Shown in pieces: positions 21,008 through 31,794 of a stretch of 64,000 bases of DNA. How positions within the stretch are numbered: position 1 is the first letter of the stretch; the number at the start of each line of letters is the position of its first letter. Under the pieces are notes generated by a model. That model had not been told where the DNA came from, searched no databases, and saw nothing but the letters and a program-made list of their open reading frames with translations. The DNA is from Acinetobacter lwoffii (GTDB lineage Bacteria > Pseudomonadota > Gammaproteobacteria > Pseudomonadales > Moraxellaceae). The position numbers and the translations under genes are program-made. The stretch spans positions 1,931,702 to 1,995,701 of the forward strand of contig NZ_CP059081.1 of NCBI RefSeq assembly GCF_015602705.1, written 5' to 3'.

Positions 21008-22225
21008 TTAGCGTACGTAGTACACTTCCACATCACTATCATCATCGCCATCTTCATCATCTTCGTCATCACCCAGAATACCGGCAAGACGTTGCTGACG
21101 ACGCATCTCACGATACGCTTCTTTTGCAGCGATGGTTTGTTCTCGTGTTTCAGCTTCAAGCTGATCACGGAATGCTTTCATTTCTGCTGCATATTCTGGA
21201 TCTTCAGCTTCGCGTTCACGTTGCTCTTCGATCTGATCCATCAGGTAGTAAACTACGTCTTTGGTGCCTTCAGCCGTTAAGCCAGAAGTCTCAAAAACTG
21301 GGCCTTCCCACTGCAATTCTTCAAGAATATGGGTGCACCATTCTTCACGTGTTTCTTCAGCCAACTGATCGACTTTGTTCAGCACCAATACGATCGGCAG
21401 TTTTGAAAGCGTTGGGGAGAAATTTTCTAACTCTTTCATAATTGCTTTAGCATTATGTGCCGGATCTGAGCCATCAATCGGCTGTACGTCAACGATGTGT
21501 AACAAGATACGGGTACGCGCCAAGTGCTTCAGGAAGCGAATCCCAAGACCTGCACCTTCAGATGCGCCTTCGATCAGGCCCGGAATATCCGCCATCACGA
21601 ATGAACGGTGACTATCGGCATCGACCACACCCAGGTTTGGCACCATGGTGGTAAATGGATAATCTGCAACTTTTGGTTTTGCCGCTGATACAGCACGAAT
21701 GAAGGTGGATTTACCCGCATTTGGCATACCCAGCAAGCCGACATCTGCCAGAACTTTAAGCTCTAGACGGATTTCACGGAATTCGCCTTTTTGACCATGC
21801 GTACACTTACGTGGTGAACGGTTGGTCGATGATTTAAAGTGGGTATTACCTAAACCACCATCACCGCCTGCTGCAACTTTCACGCGTTGACCGTCTTCGA
21901 TCAAGTCGCCAATAATGTCACCAGACTCTACATCTACAATTGTTGTTCCTACCGGAACTTTTAATACGGTATCTTCACCGCCACGACCAGCACAGTTCGC
22001 CCCACGGCCATTTTTTGCTCGTTCTGCACGATATTTACGTGTATAACGATAATCAACTAGCGTACTGGTGTCGTCGTCAGCCTGAATATAAATGCTGCCG
22101 CCACGACCACCATCACCACCATCTGGACCACCAAATGGCACGAATTTTTCACGGCGAAAACTGGCTACGCCATTGCCACCGTCGCCAGCCTCTACGGTAA
22201 TGACTGCTTCATCAACAAAGCGCAT
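21008..22225 (-). CDS. obgE: Obg/CgtA ribosome-associated GTPase
   Basis: 405 aa. Glycine-rich Obg domain (1-158), GTPase domain with G1 [10 protein letters not shown]3 DIPGLIEGA and G4 NKVDQL, and a very acidic C terminus ([13 protein letters not shown]). Binds the 50S subunit during assembly and responds to ppGpp. Upstream gene of proB. Confidence 0.97.
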   Translation of the reverse strand: MRFVDEAVITVEAGDGGNGVASFRREKFVPFGGPDGGDGGRGGSIYIQADDDTSTLVDYRYTRKYRAERAKNGRGANCAGRGGEDTVLKVPVGTTIVDVESGDIIGDLIEDGQRVKVAAGGDGGLGNTHFKSSTNRSPRKCTHGQKGEFREIRLELKVLADVGLLGMPNAGKSTFIRAVSAAKPKVADYPFTTMVPNLGVVDADSHRSFVMADIPGLIEGASEGAGLGIRFLKHLARTRILLHIVDVQPIDGSDPAHNAKAIMKELENFSPTLSKLPIVLVLNKVDQLAEETREEWCTHILEELQWEGPVFETSGLTAEGTKDVVYYLMDQIEEQREREAEDPEYAAEMKAFRDQLEAETREQTIAAKEAYREMRRQQRLAGILGDDEDDEDGDDDSDVEVYYVR

Positions 22226-22632
22226 ATTGCCAATCCTCTAAAAACTTTAAAACCCCATATTCTGCCATATTTTAAAGAATTTCTCGAATAGAATTATGCA
22301 GCAATCCCATAAATCTTAGTTAGTCGTTTTCTCACCGAGTCTATTTGATCTTTTCAAGGCATAGATTTAGAAACAGAAGGCTTAAAAGATGGAAAAGAAG
22401 TGGCAGGAAATCAAGCGCTTTTGCCTTAGTACCATTCCCTATTCTGGAAATTCTTTTTGTGAACTTCTTGATGATTTTTAAAATAATTTATAGAGGAGTA
22501 AATTTTCAAATACCGTATTCACAAGAAAATATTCTGATGCGGATACCATTTAAAATCTATATTTTATATCAACTAAGCTAAGTCCAAATTTTTTATTTTC
22601 ATAAACACTGCATTCCTGCCATTTAATAATAA
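22226..22632. other. AT-rich gap with possible gene relic
   Basis: 407 bp between obgE and the HxlR gene. A short plus-strand stretch at about 22352-22430 reads like protein end (GIDLETEGLKDGKEVAGN, then QALLP-stop) but has a stop just upstream and no start, so it may be the tail of a lost gene. The rest is AT-rich with no recognisable signal beyond the obgE promoter region. Confidence 0.3.
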
Positions 22633-23007
22633 CTATTTAATAACACTTTGTTTATGCTCTAAAATATCTGGCAGGCTTTTTTCAATCCAGCCAATTAAAT
22701 ACATGATTTTTTCAGCCGCTTGTGAACCGGTAATCGTCAATTGATATTCCACTTTTGGCGGCACCACCGGATAAACCGTTCTCAAAATAAAACCATCCTG
22801 TTCAAGCATTTTTAAAGTCTGGGAGAGCATTTTTTCACTTACCCCCTCAATGCGTTGTTTCAGTTCACTGAAACGATGCACACCTTCACTTAAGCAACGC
22901 AAAACCAAGACCGACCATTTATTGGCAAGGTGTTCCAATATTTCACGTGATGGACATTCAGTTGATAAAACCTGCCCCAATAACGGGCTAATTGCATAAT
23001 TTGTCAT
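22633..23007 (-). CDS. HxlR-family winged-helix transcriptional regulator
   Basis: 124 aa. The family landmark CPSREILEHLANKWSVLVLR carries the redox/aldehyde-sensing N-terminal cysteine, followed by the recognition helix (GVSEKMLSQTLKMLEQDGF). HxlR proteins usually control a neighbouring oxidoreductase gene, but none is adjacent here, so the target is unknown. The possible gene relic at 22352-22430 might have been one. Confidence 0.88.
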   Translation of the reverse strand: MTNYAISPLLGQVLSTECPSREILEHLANKWSVLVLRCLSEGVHRFSELKQRIEGVSEKMLSQTLKMLEQDGFILRTVYPVVPPKVEYQLTITGSQAAEKIMYLIGWIEKSLPDILEHKQSVIK

Positions 23008-23148
23008 ACTATTCTCACCATATTTTTATTACTTACTCATTTTAATATACTTACTCTTTGTAAGTTATCAGATTCATATTTCGCCAGCAAGCAGATTTGT
23101 TGATTCTTATTAGATTAAGAAAGTTCACTTTAAATAAAAAAATCATAA

Positions 23149-23180
23149 AAAAAGAGCCTCAAATGAGGCTCTTTTTTTAG
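23149..23180. terminator. terminator after the GAPDH gene
   Basis: AAAGAGCCTCA-AA-TGAGGCTCTTT with flanking A- and T-runs; can act in both directions. Confidence 0.92.
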
Positions 23181-23191
23181 CTAAATACTAA

Positions 23192-24649
23192 TTATGCATT
23201 AGTTTCAGCAGGAACTTTTGGATAGCTTACGCCACCCATTTGTTCAGCAATACGCAATACCTGGCAGCTATAACCCACTTCGTTATCGTACCAAACATAA
23301 GCAGTTAAACGGTTGCCTGAAGTGATCGTTGCTTGCGCGTCAAATACACCTGCAGTGCGTGAACCAATAAAGTCAGAAGATACCACTTCAGTCGAGTTGG
23401 TATAACCGATTTGACCTTGCAGGCTAGAACCGATTGAAATCTGACGAATGTATTCGTTCACTTCATCACGATCAACGTCTTGACCTAAAGTCAGGTTAAG
23501 AATCGCAAGAGATACGTTTGGTGTAGGTACACGTACAGAGTTACCTGTCAATTTACCTTGAAGAGCTGGAAGCGCTTTCGCTACTGCTTTCGCTGCACCA
23601 GTTTCAGTAATAACCATGTTCAATGTTGCAGCACGACCACGACGGTCAGCTTTATGGTAGTTGTCGATCAGGTTCTGGTCGTTCGTGAACGAGTGAACTG
23701 TTTCAACATGACCATTCAACACCGTGTATTTGTCATGTAATACTTTCAGTGTAGGTGTAATAGCGTTAGTCGTACAGCTTGCAGCAGAGATGATGGTATC
23801 TTCATCAAGGATATCCGCTTGGTTTACACCGTAAACTACGTTCTTCATGTCACCTTTACCAGGTGCAGTCAGAATCACACGAGCAGCGCCCGGGCATTTA
23901 AGGTGTTGAGCAAGACCTTCAGCATCACGCCATTTACCTGTGTTGTCGATCACAAGTGCATTGTTGATACCGTATGCAGTGTAGTCTACTTCAGAAGGAT
24001 TCGATGCATAAATCACTTTGATAAAGTTACCGTTGGCAATGATTGCCTCGTTTTCTTCATCTACAGAAATTGTGCCTGCAAATGGACCGTGAATAGAGTC
24101 ACGACGAAGTAAAGAAGCACGTTTTTCCAAATCACCATCCGATGATTTACGAACCACGATTGCTTTCAGGCTAAGACCACGACCCAGACCTGATTGACCA
24201 ATCATCAAACGTGCCAGGATACGACCGATACGACCGAAACCATAAAGAACCACATCTTTATGTTCTACAGCAGCAGCATTGCCTTCGATCGATTTAACAG
24301 CGTCTGCAACAAATGCATCGATGTCGCCGCCTTTTTCTTTAAATTCAACAGCAAGTTTACCCAGATCAACTTCAGCAGAACCGATGTTTTCAACTTTCAC
24401 CAATGCTTCAAGAATTGGGAAAGTATCAACTACAGAAAGTTCAACGTCCAGTACGCGAGTACGGCGGTGTGCTTTCAAAATCTGAATTACAGAACGGTTA
24501 ATTAAAGAGCGACCATAAACTGTAGCTACAATATTTTTTTCACGATATAACTGGCCAACAAGGGCAATCATACGTTCCGCAAGTTCTTCACGGTTTTTCC
24601 AGCGACCTTGGTGTTCTGCATGGAGGGCAACAATAGTGTCTTTGCTCAC
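23192..24649 (-). CDS. glyceraldehyde-3-phosphate dehydrogenase, long form with N-terminal extension
   Basis: 485 aa against about 330 in classical GAPDH. The NAD-binding GFGRIGR sits at 137-143, so about 130 residues precede the fold. The catalytic cysteine is C292 in SAASCTTNA, with the partner His in the HVETVHSFTNDQN region. Similar long forms are known in Pseudomonas and Acinetobacter and are thought to serve gluconeogenesis or alternative cofactor use; this is inference. Monocistronic. Confidence 0.9.
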   Translation of the reverse strand: MSKDTIVALHAEHQGRWKNREELAERMIALVGQLYREKNIVATVYGRSLINRSVIQILKAHRRTRVLDVELSVVDTFPILEALVKVENIGSAEVDLGKLAVEFKEKGGDIDAFVADAVKSIEGNAAAVEHKDVVLYGFGRIGRILARLMIGQSGLGRGLSLKAIVVRKSSDGDLEKRASLLRRDSIHGPFAGTISVDEENEAIIANGNFIKVIYASNPSEVDYTAYGINNALVIDNTGKWRDAEGLAQHLKCPGAARVILTAPGKGDMKNVVYGVNQADILDEDTIISAASCTTNAITPTLKVLHDKYTVLNGHVETVHSFTNDQNLIDNYHKADRRGRAATLNMVITETGAAKAVAKALPALQGKLTGNSVRVPTPNVSLAILNLTLGQDVDRDEVNEYIRQISIGSSLQGQIGYTNSTEVVSSDFIGSRTAGVFDAQATITSGNRLTAYVWYDNEVGYSCQVLRIAEQMGGVSYPKVPAETNA

Positions 24650-24889
24650 AGATACGTCCTCTAATTAATTGTAAATCTAAGCATAAATTTCTAAACCCGA
24701 CAATTGTAATGGAATTGGCCGCAAGTTTGAATCAAAAGCTCGTTGAGACGGGTGGTTTTTAACGTATATTCACTATAAATTTCAAAAATAGTTGTAATTA
24801 GCTGAATGATTTTGCATCCGAAAATGCTAAAGACCACTATTTTTCAGTACCTGACACAAATTTGTTAAATGTTGTTTATTCAAACAAAT

Positions 24890-25168
24890 CTAAATTTCAA
24901 AATTTAGCGTCCCGCCCTGTTCAGGCTGGATTCTACTCCCTGCTGAAAAATTCATGTCCAGACTCATGGAGGCATTGAAGTTTTCTACATCGAAATCATC
25001 ATAGGTTTCGGGCAAGTGAATAAGCAAAGGTAAACGGGTCAGGCCATTATCCCCAGAGGGAAAAGCATAGTGGCGATCAACCTGCTGCAAATGCTGCAAA
25101 CTTTCAAATTCCAGAAATACACTACAGTTTTCATGTGTTCTTGGCACCTGAATAATTTCCAGAAACAT
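24890..25168 (-). CDS. small hypothetical protein
   Basis: 92 aa, beta-rich in appearance, no signal peptide or membrane segment. Begins 12 nt after the frameshifted coiled-coil gene, so the two probably form an operon. Family not recognised. Confidence 0.55.
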   Translation of the reverse strand: MFLEIIQVPRTHENCSVFLEFESLQHLQQVDRHYAFPSGDNGLTRLPLLIHLPETYDDFDVENFNASMSLDMNFSAGSRIQPEQGGTLNFEI

Positions 25169-25180
25169 ACTGCGCTTTAA

Positions 25181-26185
25181 CTACTGTAATTGGTTGAGCG
25201 CGGTATCAATTGCCTCATCGAAATTATTTTTACGCCATAACTTTTTAAATACGGATTTTTTCTCTTCATCCGCTTTTTGCCGCTGCAGTGTATTAATATA
25301 TTTTTTCAGATCCCGGTATTGCTGTACATTTTCAGAAATCGTATTTTGAATATCCAAAACAGCCTGCTGTGAACGCTGATGCATGACTTGCCATTCATTG
25401 CGATATGTAGGAATAAAGGTTTCCGCTTTACGCTTTTCCAGTAAACGGATAAAAGCCAGCAGCTTATATTCAAAATTCTGGATGTACTGATTAAACATCA
25501 AACCCGGCTGGGACTTGAAATCGCGGTAATAGGCCAGAATTTCTGTAAATATTTTATGGACATGCAGATACAGATAATCAAACTCTTCAATATGCGATAA
25601 ATGATCACGAATGGCATCCCGCATCGGCAAAAGCAATTCACGCGTCATAATTTCTTCAAACTGTTTCAAGTGACGTTGTGCCACCACATCGGCATTTTTC
25701 TCTACGACTTGAATGGGCTCAACCAGTAAAGGCAATAACTTCTGTTCAGACACCTGTTCCAGCGTATGCACGATATCGATTACATCCAAATGAATCTGAC
25801 TCTGTAAAGTTACCATCCGCTGCATCTGCGATTTCAGGGTTTCTACCACCGCTTCATCCATATCATCCTGGAGGTCCAAAATCAGGATATTCAGGTAGAC
25901 CTGATCTTCAAGTGCACCTTTTTCTTCAATCAGGAAACGACGAATAGAATACGGGTTTTGCTGCACATCCATCACCGGCGCAACAATAAATAGAAATTGC
26001 GAGGTACGGACAATATCAAAATGACGAATCTGCTGCTCTTTAATCAGGAAATAATGGAAAAGTGGATGCGTCATTTCTGCAGTCTGTTTTTTTAATAGCG
26101 GCTTATACCAATAACCCAACAATTGCTGCTTGATAAAAACTTCAATAATAAAGCATTTGATTTGCTGTTCAGTGAGCTGACGCAC
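25181..26185 (-). pseudogene. 3' part of a frameshifted coiled-coil gene
   Basis: 334 aa frame; its first codon would be a GTG at 26185 with no spaced binding site. Translating upstream in this frame gives FRGLRLQPVEGVRQLTEQQ, which joins smoothly to the end of the preceding frame (NAAE) if one A is restored in the run near 26216-26219. The joined product would be about 490 aa, Gln/Glu/Leu-rich and helical, with long coiled-coil-like stretches and a basic C terminus (VFKKLWRKN). Function unknown. A sequencing error in the A/T run is equally possible. Confidence 0.6.
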
Positions 26186-26655
26186 CCCCTCAACCGGCTG
26201 TAAGCGGAGGCCGCGAAAATTTCAGCAGCATTTAATAAAAATGTACGACGCAGTTCCAGCTTTTCACGCTGCATCTGAAAATTTTCATTGACGTCAATTT
26301 TATCGATTTGTTCAAGTACGTTTTCTAAGTAGTCCGCGATTTGCAAGCTATCATTCAAACCCTGCAAACTTTTCAGTGACAGACCAAAGGTACTGGCATA
26401 ATAACGCATCCGGTCATTGAGAAATTTTTGGCTAAGGCGTTCTACCGAATGTTGAGCCTGATAACGGTATTGATCCACTTCTTGATCCCAAAGAATTTTC
26501 TTGGGCTTTAAAATTTGAAAATCAATACTTTCTTTTAATTCTGGTGAAACTTCTGCCAGAATAGTACGAAGCTCTCGCTCCCAATTTAAATCCAGACTTG
26601 GTTCCAGTTGTGATAAACGTGCACGTAACTGATATGGAATCGCAATCTGTGACAT
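26092..26655 (-). pseudogene. 5' part of the frameshifted coiled-coil gene
   Basis: 187 aa frame beginning MSQIAIPYQLRARLSQLEPS. Residues up to about NAAE read as normal protein; after that the frame (FAASAYSRLRGCVSS...) is the out-of-frame translation of the downstream part. The overlap with 25181-26185 therefore reflects a one-base loss, not two real overlapping genes. Function unknown. Confidence 0.6.
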
Positions 26656-26764
26656 GTTTATCCCCTTAAAATATAGAAAACATTCTTTTAAACAAAATGG
26701 TAGACGATTTTGAAAATAATCAGGTCAATATTGTCTGACGAATATAATGCTTATGCAAACCACA

Positions 26765-27703
26765 TTATTCATTATTTTTTCTGATTTTTTCTAGCTGTGC
26801 GGCTTTATTTACCAGCTCATATTTCTTCAACTGCTGGTGTTTTAAATGCAATATTCCTTCCACAACCAGTAATAAAACAGCCAACCAGATTGGAATATAG
26901 GTCAACCACTCACCTGATTCCACGCGCTCGCCCAATGCCATCGAGGCAAAAGCGAGTAGTACCGGTTCCAGATAACTTAATAACCCAAAGATCACAAAGG
27001 GCAAATATCGGCTGGCCAAAATATAACTACCCAAACCGAGCGCACTTAAAAAGCCTAATCCAAGAACTGCCAGAATCAAGTGGGAATGATTCAATATAAG
27101 CGGCATGGAATCGCTATAGATAAAGCCCAAATAAAATGCCACCGGCAAAATCAGAAATAGATCCCACCAGAATCCACCAAGATGATCGGTCGCGAATTTA
27201 CGCCGCATAAAAAAATAAAGTGGATAAGCTAAAGCGACATAAACAGTTTCCCATGCGATTGAACCGATCCGCCAGATTTCATGTCCTACTCCCAAAACTG
27301 CCAGAGCAACAGCAACCATCTGGAAGGATGATAATTTTTCTTTATAAAGCACACAGCCGACCAGCACCATCACCAGAGGCAGGAGAAAATAACCGAGTGA
27401 GACTTCGAGGCCACGCCCATTGATAGGGCCCCATAAAAACAACCACAATTGTGTAGTACATAACAGCGAACTAATCAGCAACCAGATCAAAAATGAAGGC
27501 TGTCGTAATACCCGCTTAAAAATACTGCTGATATGTTTCAGATCACCCGACCACCACATGAAGGCTGTGAGGAATGGCAAGGTCGCCAGCATGCGCCAGG
27601 CAAAGGTCTGCTCACTATCTAAAGGCTGTAAAAAAGGCGTAAATACATAGAGCACTCCAAAAACCACGGAGGCCAAGACAGATAACGCGATGCCTTTATA
27701 CAT
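26765..27703 (-). CDS. RarD/EamA-family DMT transporter
   Basis: 312 aa with ten predicted membrane segments in two EamA repeats. GRGLEVSLGYFLLPLVMVL and YLEPVLLAFASMALGE match RarD. In E. coli RarD is linked to chloramphenicol sensitivity; the substrate is unknown. The C terminus is charged and Asn/Lys-rich. Confidence 0.85.
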   Translation of the reverse strand: MYKGIALSVLASVVFGVLYVFTPFLQPLDSEQTFAWRMLATLPFLTAFMWWSGDLKHISSIFKRVLRQPSFLIWLLISSLLCTTQLWLFLWGPINGRGLEVSLGYFLLPLVMVLVGCVLYKEKLSSFQMVAVALAVLGVGHEIWRIGSIAWETVYVALAYPLYFFMRRKFATDHLGGFWWDLFLILPVAFYLGFIYSDSMPLILNHSHLILAVLGLGFLSALGLGSYILASRYLPFVIFGLLSYLEPVLLAFASMALGERVESGEWLTYIPIWLAVLLLVVEGILHLKHQQLKKYELVNKAAQLEKIRKNNE

Positions 27704-27821
27704 ATTTAAACTCTACTTTCGTTCGCCGGCATTATAACGATTAGTACAATAGAAAGCTTGATGCTTCATCTATTTAAAATGTAGTCATCTCTCGATGTTA
27801 GATTGTCTTTCGACACGTAAA

Positions 27822-27850
27822 ATAAAAAACCATGCTGTAGCATGGTTTCC
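27822..27850 (-). terminator. terminator after lipocalin gene
   Basis: AAACCATGC-TGTA-GCATGGTTT; the minus strand continues into TTTTATTTT. Confidence 0.88.
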
Positions 27851-27865
27851 ATTAAGACGATATTT

Positions 27866-28453
27866 TTATCTTTGAGTTTGTTTGGTATGAATCACATCAC
27901 TCAGGTCATAACCGACCGACTGTGCATATTGTAAATATTCATTCACCACATTTTTATCCAGTTGTGGATTACGTGAGAGTATCCACATATATTTACGTTT
28001 AGGCTCTCCGACCAAAACAGTTTGATAATTTTCATCCAGTTTTAAGACCCAATAATCGCCACGAGCGACCGGAATCCAGCGAATAAAGTCCGGCAAGAAA
28101 CTGACTTTTAATTTGGTATTTTGCGGTGGATTTTGCACAAATGCCTCGCCCAGCGACTGGGTTTGTTCACCATCTTTTTTAATGCAGCGGTTATCCACCA
28201 CGATATTGCCATTTTCATTTAAAGTATAGGTCGCTGTAACATCACGATCACACTTATTTTGAAAATACAAAGGCTTGCGTGCTACTTCGTACCATGTTCC
28301 CAGATAACGGTCCAGTTCAACTTTCTCAATGGTCGGTAATGGCTCCTCTTTCGCATAGGCCATGGTAGCGGCGCCCAAACCGAGAAGAACCGCACTACCC
28401 ACCGCAATTTTTGCCAGCTTTAATCCAGTACGTGAAGATTTTTGAGTTGTCAT
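27866..28453 (-). CDS. Blc-like bacterial lipocalin, periplasmic
   Basis: 195 aa. Twin-lysine N terminus and hydrophobic segment ending AYA-KEEP indicate signal peptidase I cleavage near residue 34; no lipobox cysteine is present, unlike E. coli Blc, which is a lipoprotein. The lipocalin motif LDRYLGTWYEVARKP is at the mature N terminus, and GEPKRKYMWILSR is the third conserved region. Probably binds fatty acids or lysophospholipids. Confidence 0.9.
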   Translation of the reverse strand: MTTQKSSRTGLKLAKIAVGSAVLLGLGAATMAYAKEEPLPTIEKVELDRYLGTWYEVARKPLYFQNKCDRDVTATYTLNENGNIVVDNRCIKKDGEQTQSLGEAFVQNPPQNTKLKVSFLPDFIRWIPVARGDYWVLKLDENYQTVLVGEPKRKYMWILSRNPQLDKNVVNEYLQYAQSVGYDLSDVIHTKQTQR

Positions 28454-28598
28454 AAAGATACCTATTGCATGTTCACAAAATATTTATTTAAAAAAATTCT
28501 GTTCATACAATAGCTTTATCCAATTCCTAAATTTGTTACATTATGTTTGGTTTGTGATTGATTTTACGTCATTTAAATAAGATTTAATGCAACAAAAA

Positions 28599-30620
28599 TC
28601 AATCAAACATCTGGGCTTTTAAACGCACAATTTCATCACGCATACGCGCAGCCTGCTCAAACTGAAGCTCTTTGGAAGCTTTCAGCATTTCCTTTTCAAG
28701 CTTGTTAATGTGTTTCGCAAACATTTTCGGATCTGCCATGATATGCCGCTCATCGGCACTGATCGCACGTGCCTGATCCGAGACTTTCAATTCAATTGAA
28801 TCATCATCCAATACTTCACCAGTATCAATTTCCTTGATCACCTGACGCACTGCACTGCGCGGCGTAATGCCATGTTCTTCATTAAACTGAATCTGCTTGG
28901 CACGACGACGATCCGTCTCATCAATGGCTTTCTGCATCGAATCAGTAATGCGATCAGCATACAAAATCGCCTTACCTTTCAGGTTACGCGCAGCGCGACC
29001 AATGGTCTGAATGAGAGAGCGCTCAGAACGCAGAAATCCCTCTTTATCTGCATCCAGAATGGCAACCAGTGACACTTCCGGCATATCCAGCCCTTCACGC
29101 AGCAGGTTAATCCCGACCAGTACATCATGCACCCCGGTACGCAGTTCATGAATGATTTTGACCCGCTCGACGGTATCGATATCCGAATGTAAATAAGCAA
29201 CCTTAATCCCGTATTCTTTCAAATAAGAAGTTAAATCTTCGGCCATACGCTTAGTCAAGGTCGTAACCAGCACCCGCTCATTAATGTCTTTACGTAGATT
29301 AATTTCTGAAAGCACATCATCGACCTGCGTCAGAACTGGACGAATTTCAATTTCTGGATCGATCAGACCAGTCGGACGCACCACCTGCTCGACAATCTGC
29401 TGGGACTTTTCCAGCTCGTAACGTGCGGGCGTTGCGCTGACATAAACAGTCGTCGGCACAATTCGTTCCCATTCCTCAAATTTCATCGGCCGGTTATCCA
29501 GCGCGCTTGGCAAACGGAATCCGTAATTGACCAGATTTTCCTTACGCGAACGGTCGCCCTTATACATGGCGCCAATCTGTGGCACCGTCACATGCGACTC
29601 ATCAATAATCAGCAAGGCATCATCAGGAATATAATCGAACAAGGTCGGTGGCGCTTCACCCGCAGGACGGCCAGATAAATGACGCGAATAGTTTTCAATG
29701 CCGTTGGTATAACCCAGTTGTTGCATCATTTCCAGATCATAGCGTGTCCGCTGTTCAATACGCTGTGCTTCCAGCAATTTGTCATTTTCACGGAAGAACA
29801 CCAGGCGCTCTTTGAGTTCGTCCCGGATGGTTTCAATCGCGCGGGATAAATTGTCTTTCGGCGTAACATAATGGCTTTTAGGATAAATAGTGACACGAGG
29901 CACTTTACGAACCATTTTCCCGGTCAGCGGATCAAACCAGCGAATGGAGTCAACTTCATCATCAAACAGTTCAATCCGGATCGCATCCTGATCCGATTCT
30001 GCCGGGAAAATATCAATAATTTCACCACGAATACGATAAGTACCGCGCAGGAATTCCAGTTCGTTACGTGAATACTGCATCTCGACCAGACGGCGAATAA
30101 TGTCATCACGACCGATACGATCACCTTCTACCACATGCAGCAACATGCTCATATAGGCATTCGGATCACCCAAACCATAAATGGCAGACACCGACGCGAC
30201 AATAATCGCATCACGACGCTCTAGGAGTGAACGGGTTGCGGAAAGGCGCATCTGATCAATATGGTCATTAATTGCAGCATCTTTCTCGATAAAAGTATCT
30301 GAAGATGGCACATAAGCTTCCGGCTGATAATAATCATAATAACTGACAAAATATTCCACAGCGTTATTCGGGAAGAACGCTTTAAATTCGCCGTAAAGCT
30401 GTGCAGCCAGGGTTTTGTTATGTGCCATGACAATGGTCGGACGCTGGGTCTGTGCAATGACATTGGCCATGGTATAAGTCTTACCAGACCCGGTAACCCC
30501 CAGTAAAAGCTGATCATGAAAACCCTGTTCAATGCCTTTGACCAGCTTTGCAATGGCCTGTGGCTGATCGCCTGCTGGTTGATAACTGGTCACCAATTCA
30601 AAGGGTTTTTTATCACTCAT
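28599..30620 (-). CDS. uvrB: UvrABC system protein B
   Basis: 673 aa. Nucleotide excision repair helicase that verifies damage and loads UvrC. Walker [11 protein letters not shown], beta-hairpin region [16 protein letters not shown] box, helicase motif [10 protein letters not shown], and a C-terminal UvrC-binding UVR motif ([20 protein letters not shown]). Full length. Confidence 0.98.
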   Translation of the reverse strand: MSDKKPFELVTSYQPAGDQPQAIAKLVKGIEQGFHDQLLLGVTGSGKTYTMANVIAQTQRPTIVMAHNKTLAAQLYGEFKAFFPNNAVEYFVSYYDYYQPEAYVPSSDTFIEKDAAINDHIDQMRLSATRSLLERRDAIIVASVSAIYGLGDPNAYMSMLLHVVEGDRIGRDDIIRRLVEMQYSRNELEFLRGTYRIRGEIIDIFPAESDQDAIRIELFDDEVDSIRWFDPLTGKMVRKVPRVTIYPKSHYVTPKDNLSRAIETIRDELKERLVFFRENDKLLEAQRIEQRTRYDLEMMQQLGYTNGIENYSRHLSGRPAGEAPPTLFDYIPDDALLIIDESHVTVPQIGAMYKGDRSRKENLVNYGFRLPSALDNRPMKFEEWERIVPTTVYVSATPARYELEKSQQIVEQVVRPTGLIDPEIEIRPVLTQVDDVLSEINLRKDINERVLVTTLTKRMAEDLTSYLKEYGIKVAYLHSDIDTVERVKIIHELRTGVHDVLVGINLLREGLDMPEVSLVAILDADKEGFLRSERSLIQTIGRAARNLKGKAILYADRITDSMQKAIDETDRRRAKQIQFNEEHGITPRSAVRQVIKEIDTGEVLDDDSIELKVSDQARAISADERHIMADPKMFAKHINKLEKEMLKASKELQFEQAARMRDEIVRLKAQMFD

Positions 30621-30807
30621 AGCTTTCGCTGACTTCGCTGCGGATATAGATTTGATTTATTATGAGGGTAAATTGGAATTACTCAATCCCTGCTTAGGTT
30701 TCTGTTTGGTAAAATAAAACAATATTAGCATTCATTATTTGTTAGCGCTTGACTCACTCTCTAGTTTGAAAAATCATCAATAAAATATACAGTTACAAAG
30801 GGAATAA

Positions 30808-30909
30808 ATACAGAAAAAACCAAGCATTTTCAGCCAGCAGCTTTATTTGGGCGTACTCGGCATCCTGTTTTGGATCATGGGTGGAATATTGACCTATCTG
30901 TTTGGCTAG
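30808..30909 (+). CDS. possible 33-aa single-pass membrane peptide without ATG
   Basis: A 34-codon frame opens at ATA 30808 directly after AAAGGGA (30797-30803), a good ribosome binding site at normal spacing, and ends at TAG 30909. The peptide is basic at the start (QKKPS) and then one hydrophobic helix (LGVLGILFWIMGGILTYLFG). No ATG, GTG or TTG lies at the expected start, so it is either an AUA-initiated peptide or one whose start codon has mutated. The rest of 30621-30985 is AT-rich and empty. Confidence 0.35.
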   Translation: MQKKPSIFSQQLYLGVLGILFWIMGGILTYLFG

Positions 30910-30985
30910 TCCGGCACAATTTTGCCTTGACCCCTATTCATTTCACGGGCAACATGAAGATCAGGATGGCCTAGAATAGACAATT

Positions 30986-31774
30986 ATGACTTACCACTAT
31001 CACGATGAAAGTATTGTTAAATCCCTTCCGGAAAATACGGTTTTTGTTTTTGGCAGTAACTTGGCTGGACAGCATGGTGGTGGAGCTGCCAGAACGGCAC
31101 TTGAGCATTTTGGTGCAGTCATGGGCGTGGGTCGTGGCTGGGCGGGTCAGAGCTATGCTATTCCAACAATGAACGAGCATTTACAACAAATGCCGCTCTC
31201 ACAAATTCAACACTATATTGATGACTTTAAGATTTACACCAAAAATCATCCTAAAAATAAATATTTTATTACTTCCTTGGGCTGTGGGATCGCAGGTTAT
31301 AAAGTCGAGGAAATTGCACCGATGTTTAAAGGCATCTCATGCAATGTAATTTTCCCACAATCTTTCCGTCCTTTTGTCGAAAAGCCCCTGCCAAAATTAA
31401 GCGCAAATTTCTTACACACCATATTCCGCGATTCCGTGATTTTAACTCCGGCCAGCGATGAATTGATTGAAGAACTGCCTTTGACCGAAAATGAAAAAAG
31501 CCTGGCGAGAATTATTTTAAATACCCAGATCTATCCGACCGACAGCAATGGGCGGGAACGTGTCTTTGAAATTGAAGATATCCTGCACAATCTGAATACC
31601 AAGCTAGTCGATTTTCAGAGCCATTCAGAAGGTACCATGTTATTTGGAGGCGTGATTTTAGCGCTACTGGAACTTTATAATATTAACGAGAAAGATTTTA
31701 TTGATGTCTGGCAAGGTGAGCGAAAAATTGCGCCACCGAAACCGGAAAATAAAGCGCGTAAAAGCATTCGTTAG
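30986..31774 (+). CDS. A1S_2505-family macro-like protein
   Basis: 262 aa. The N-terminal part (VFVFGSNLAGQHGGGAART, GVGRGWAGQSYAIPT, ITSLGCGIAGY) has the glycine-rich phosphate-binding loops of the macrodomain-like fold, which binds ADP-ribose or related nucleotides. NCBI uses the name A1S_2505 family phage non-structural protein for such proteins in Acinetobacter. A helical C-terminal domain (residues 150-245) follows. No phage genes lie nearby; role unknown. Confidence 0.75.
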   Translation: MTYHYHDESIVKSLPENTVFVFGSNLAGQHGGGAARTALEHFGAVMGVGRGWAGQSYAIPTMNEHLQQMPLSQIQHYIDDFKIYTKNHPKNKYFITSLGCGIAGYKVEEIAPMFKGISCNVIFPQSFRPFVEKPLPKLSANFLHTIFRDSVILTPASDELIEELPLTENEKSLARIILNTQIYPTDSNGRERVFEIEDILHNLNTKLVDFQSHSEGTMLFGGVILALLELYNINEKDFIDVWQGERKIAPPKPENKARKSIR

Positions 31775-31794
31775 TGCTATCAAAATATCTTTCA

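Noticed and set aside
22345..22581. 78-aa plus frame between obgE and the HxlR gene
   Set aside because: Composition unlike protein and no RBS; a different frame here gives the more protein-like relic.
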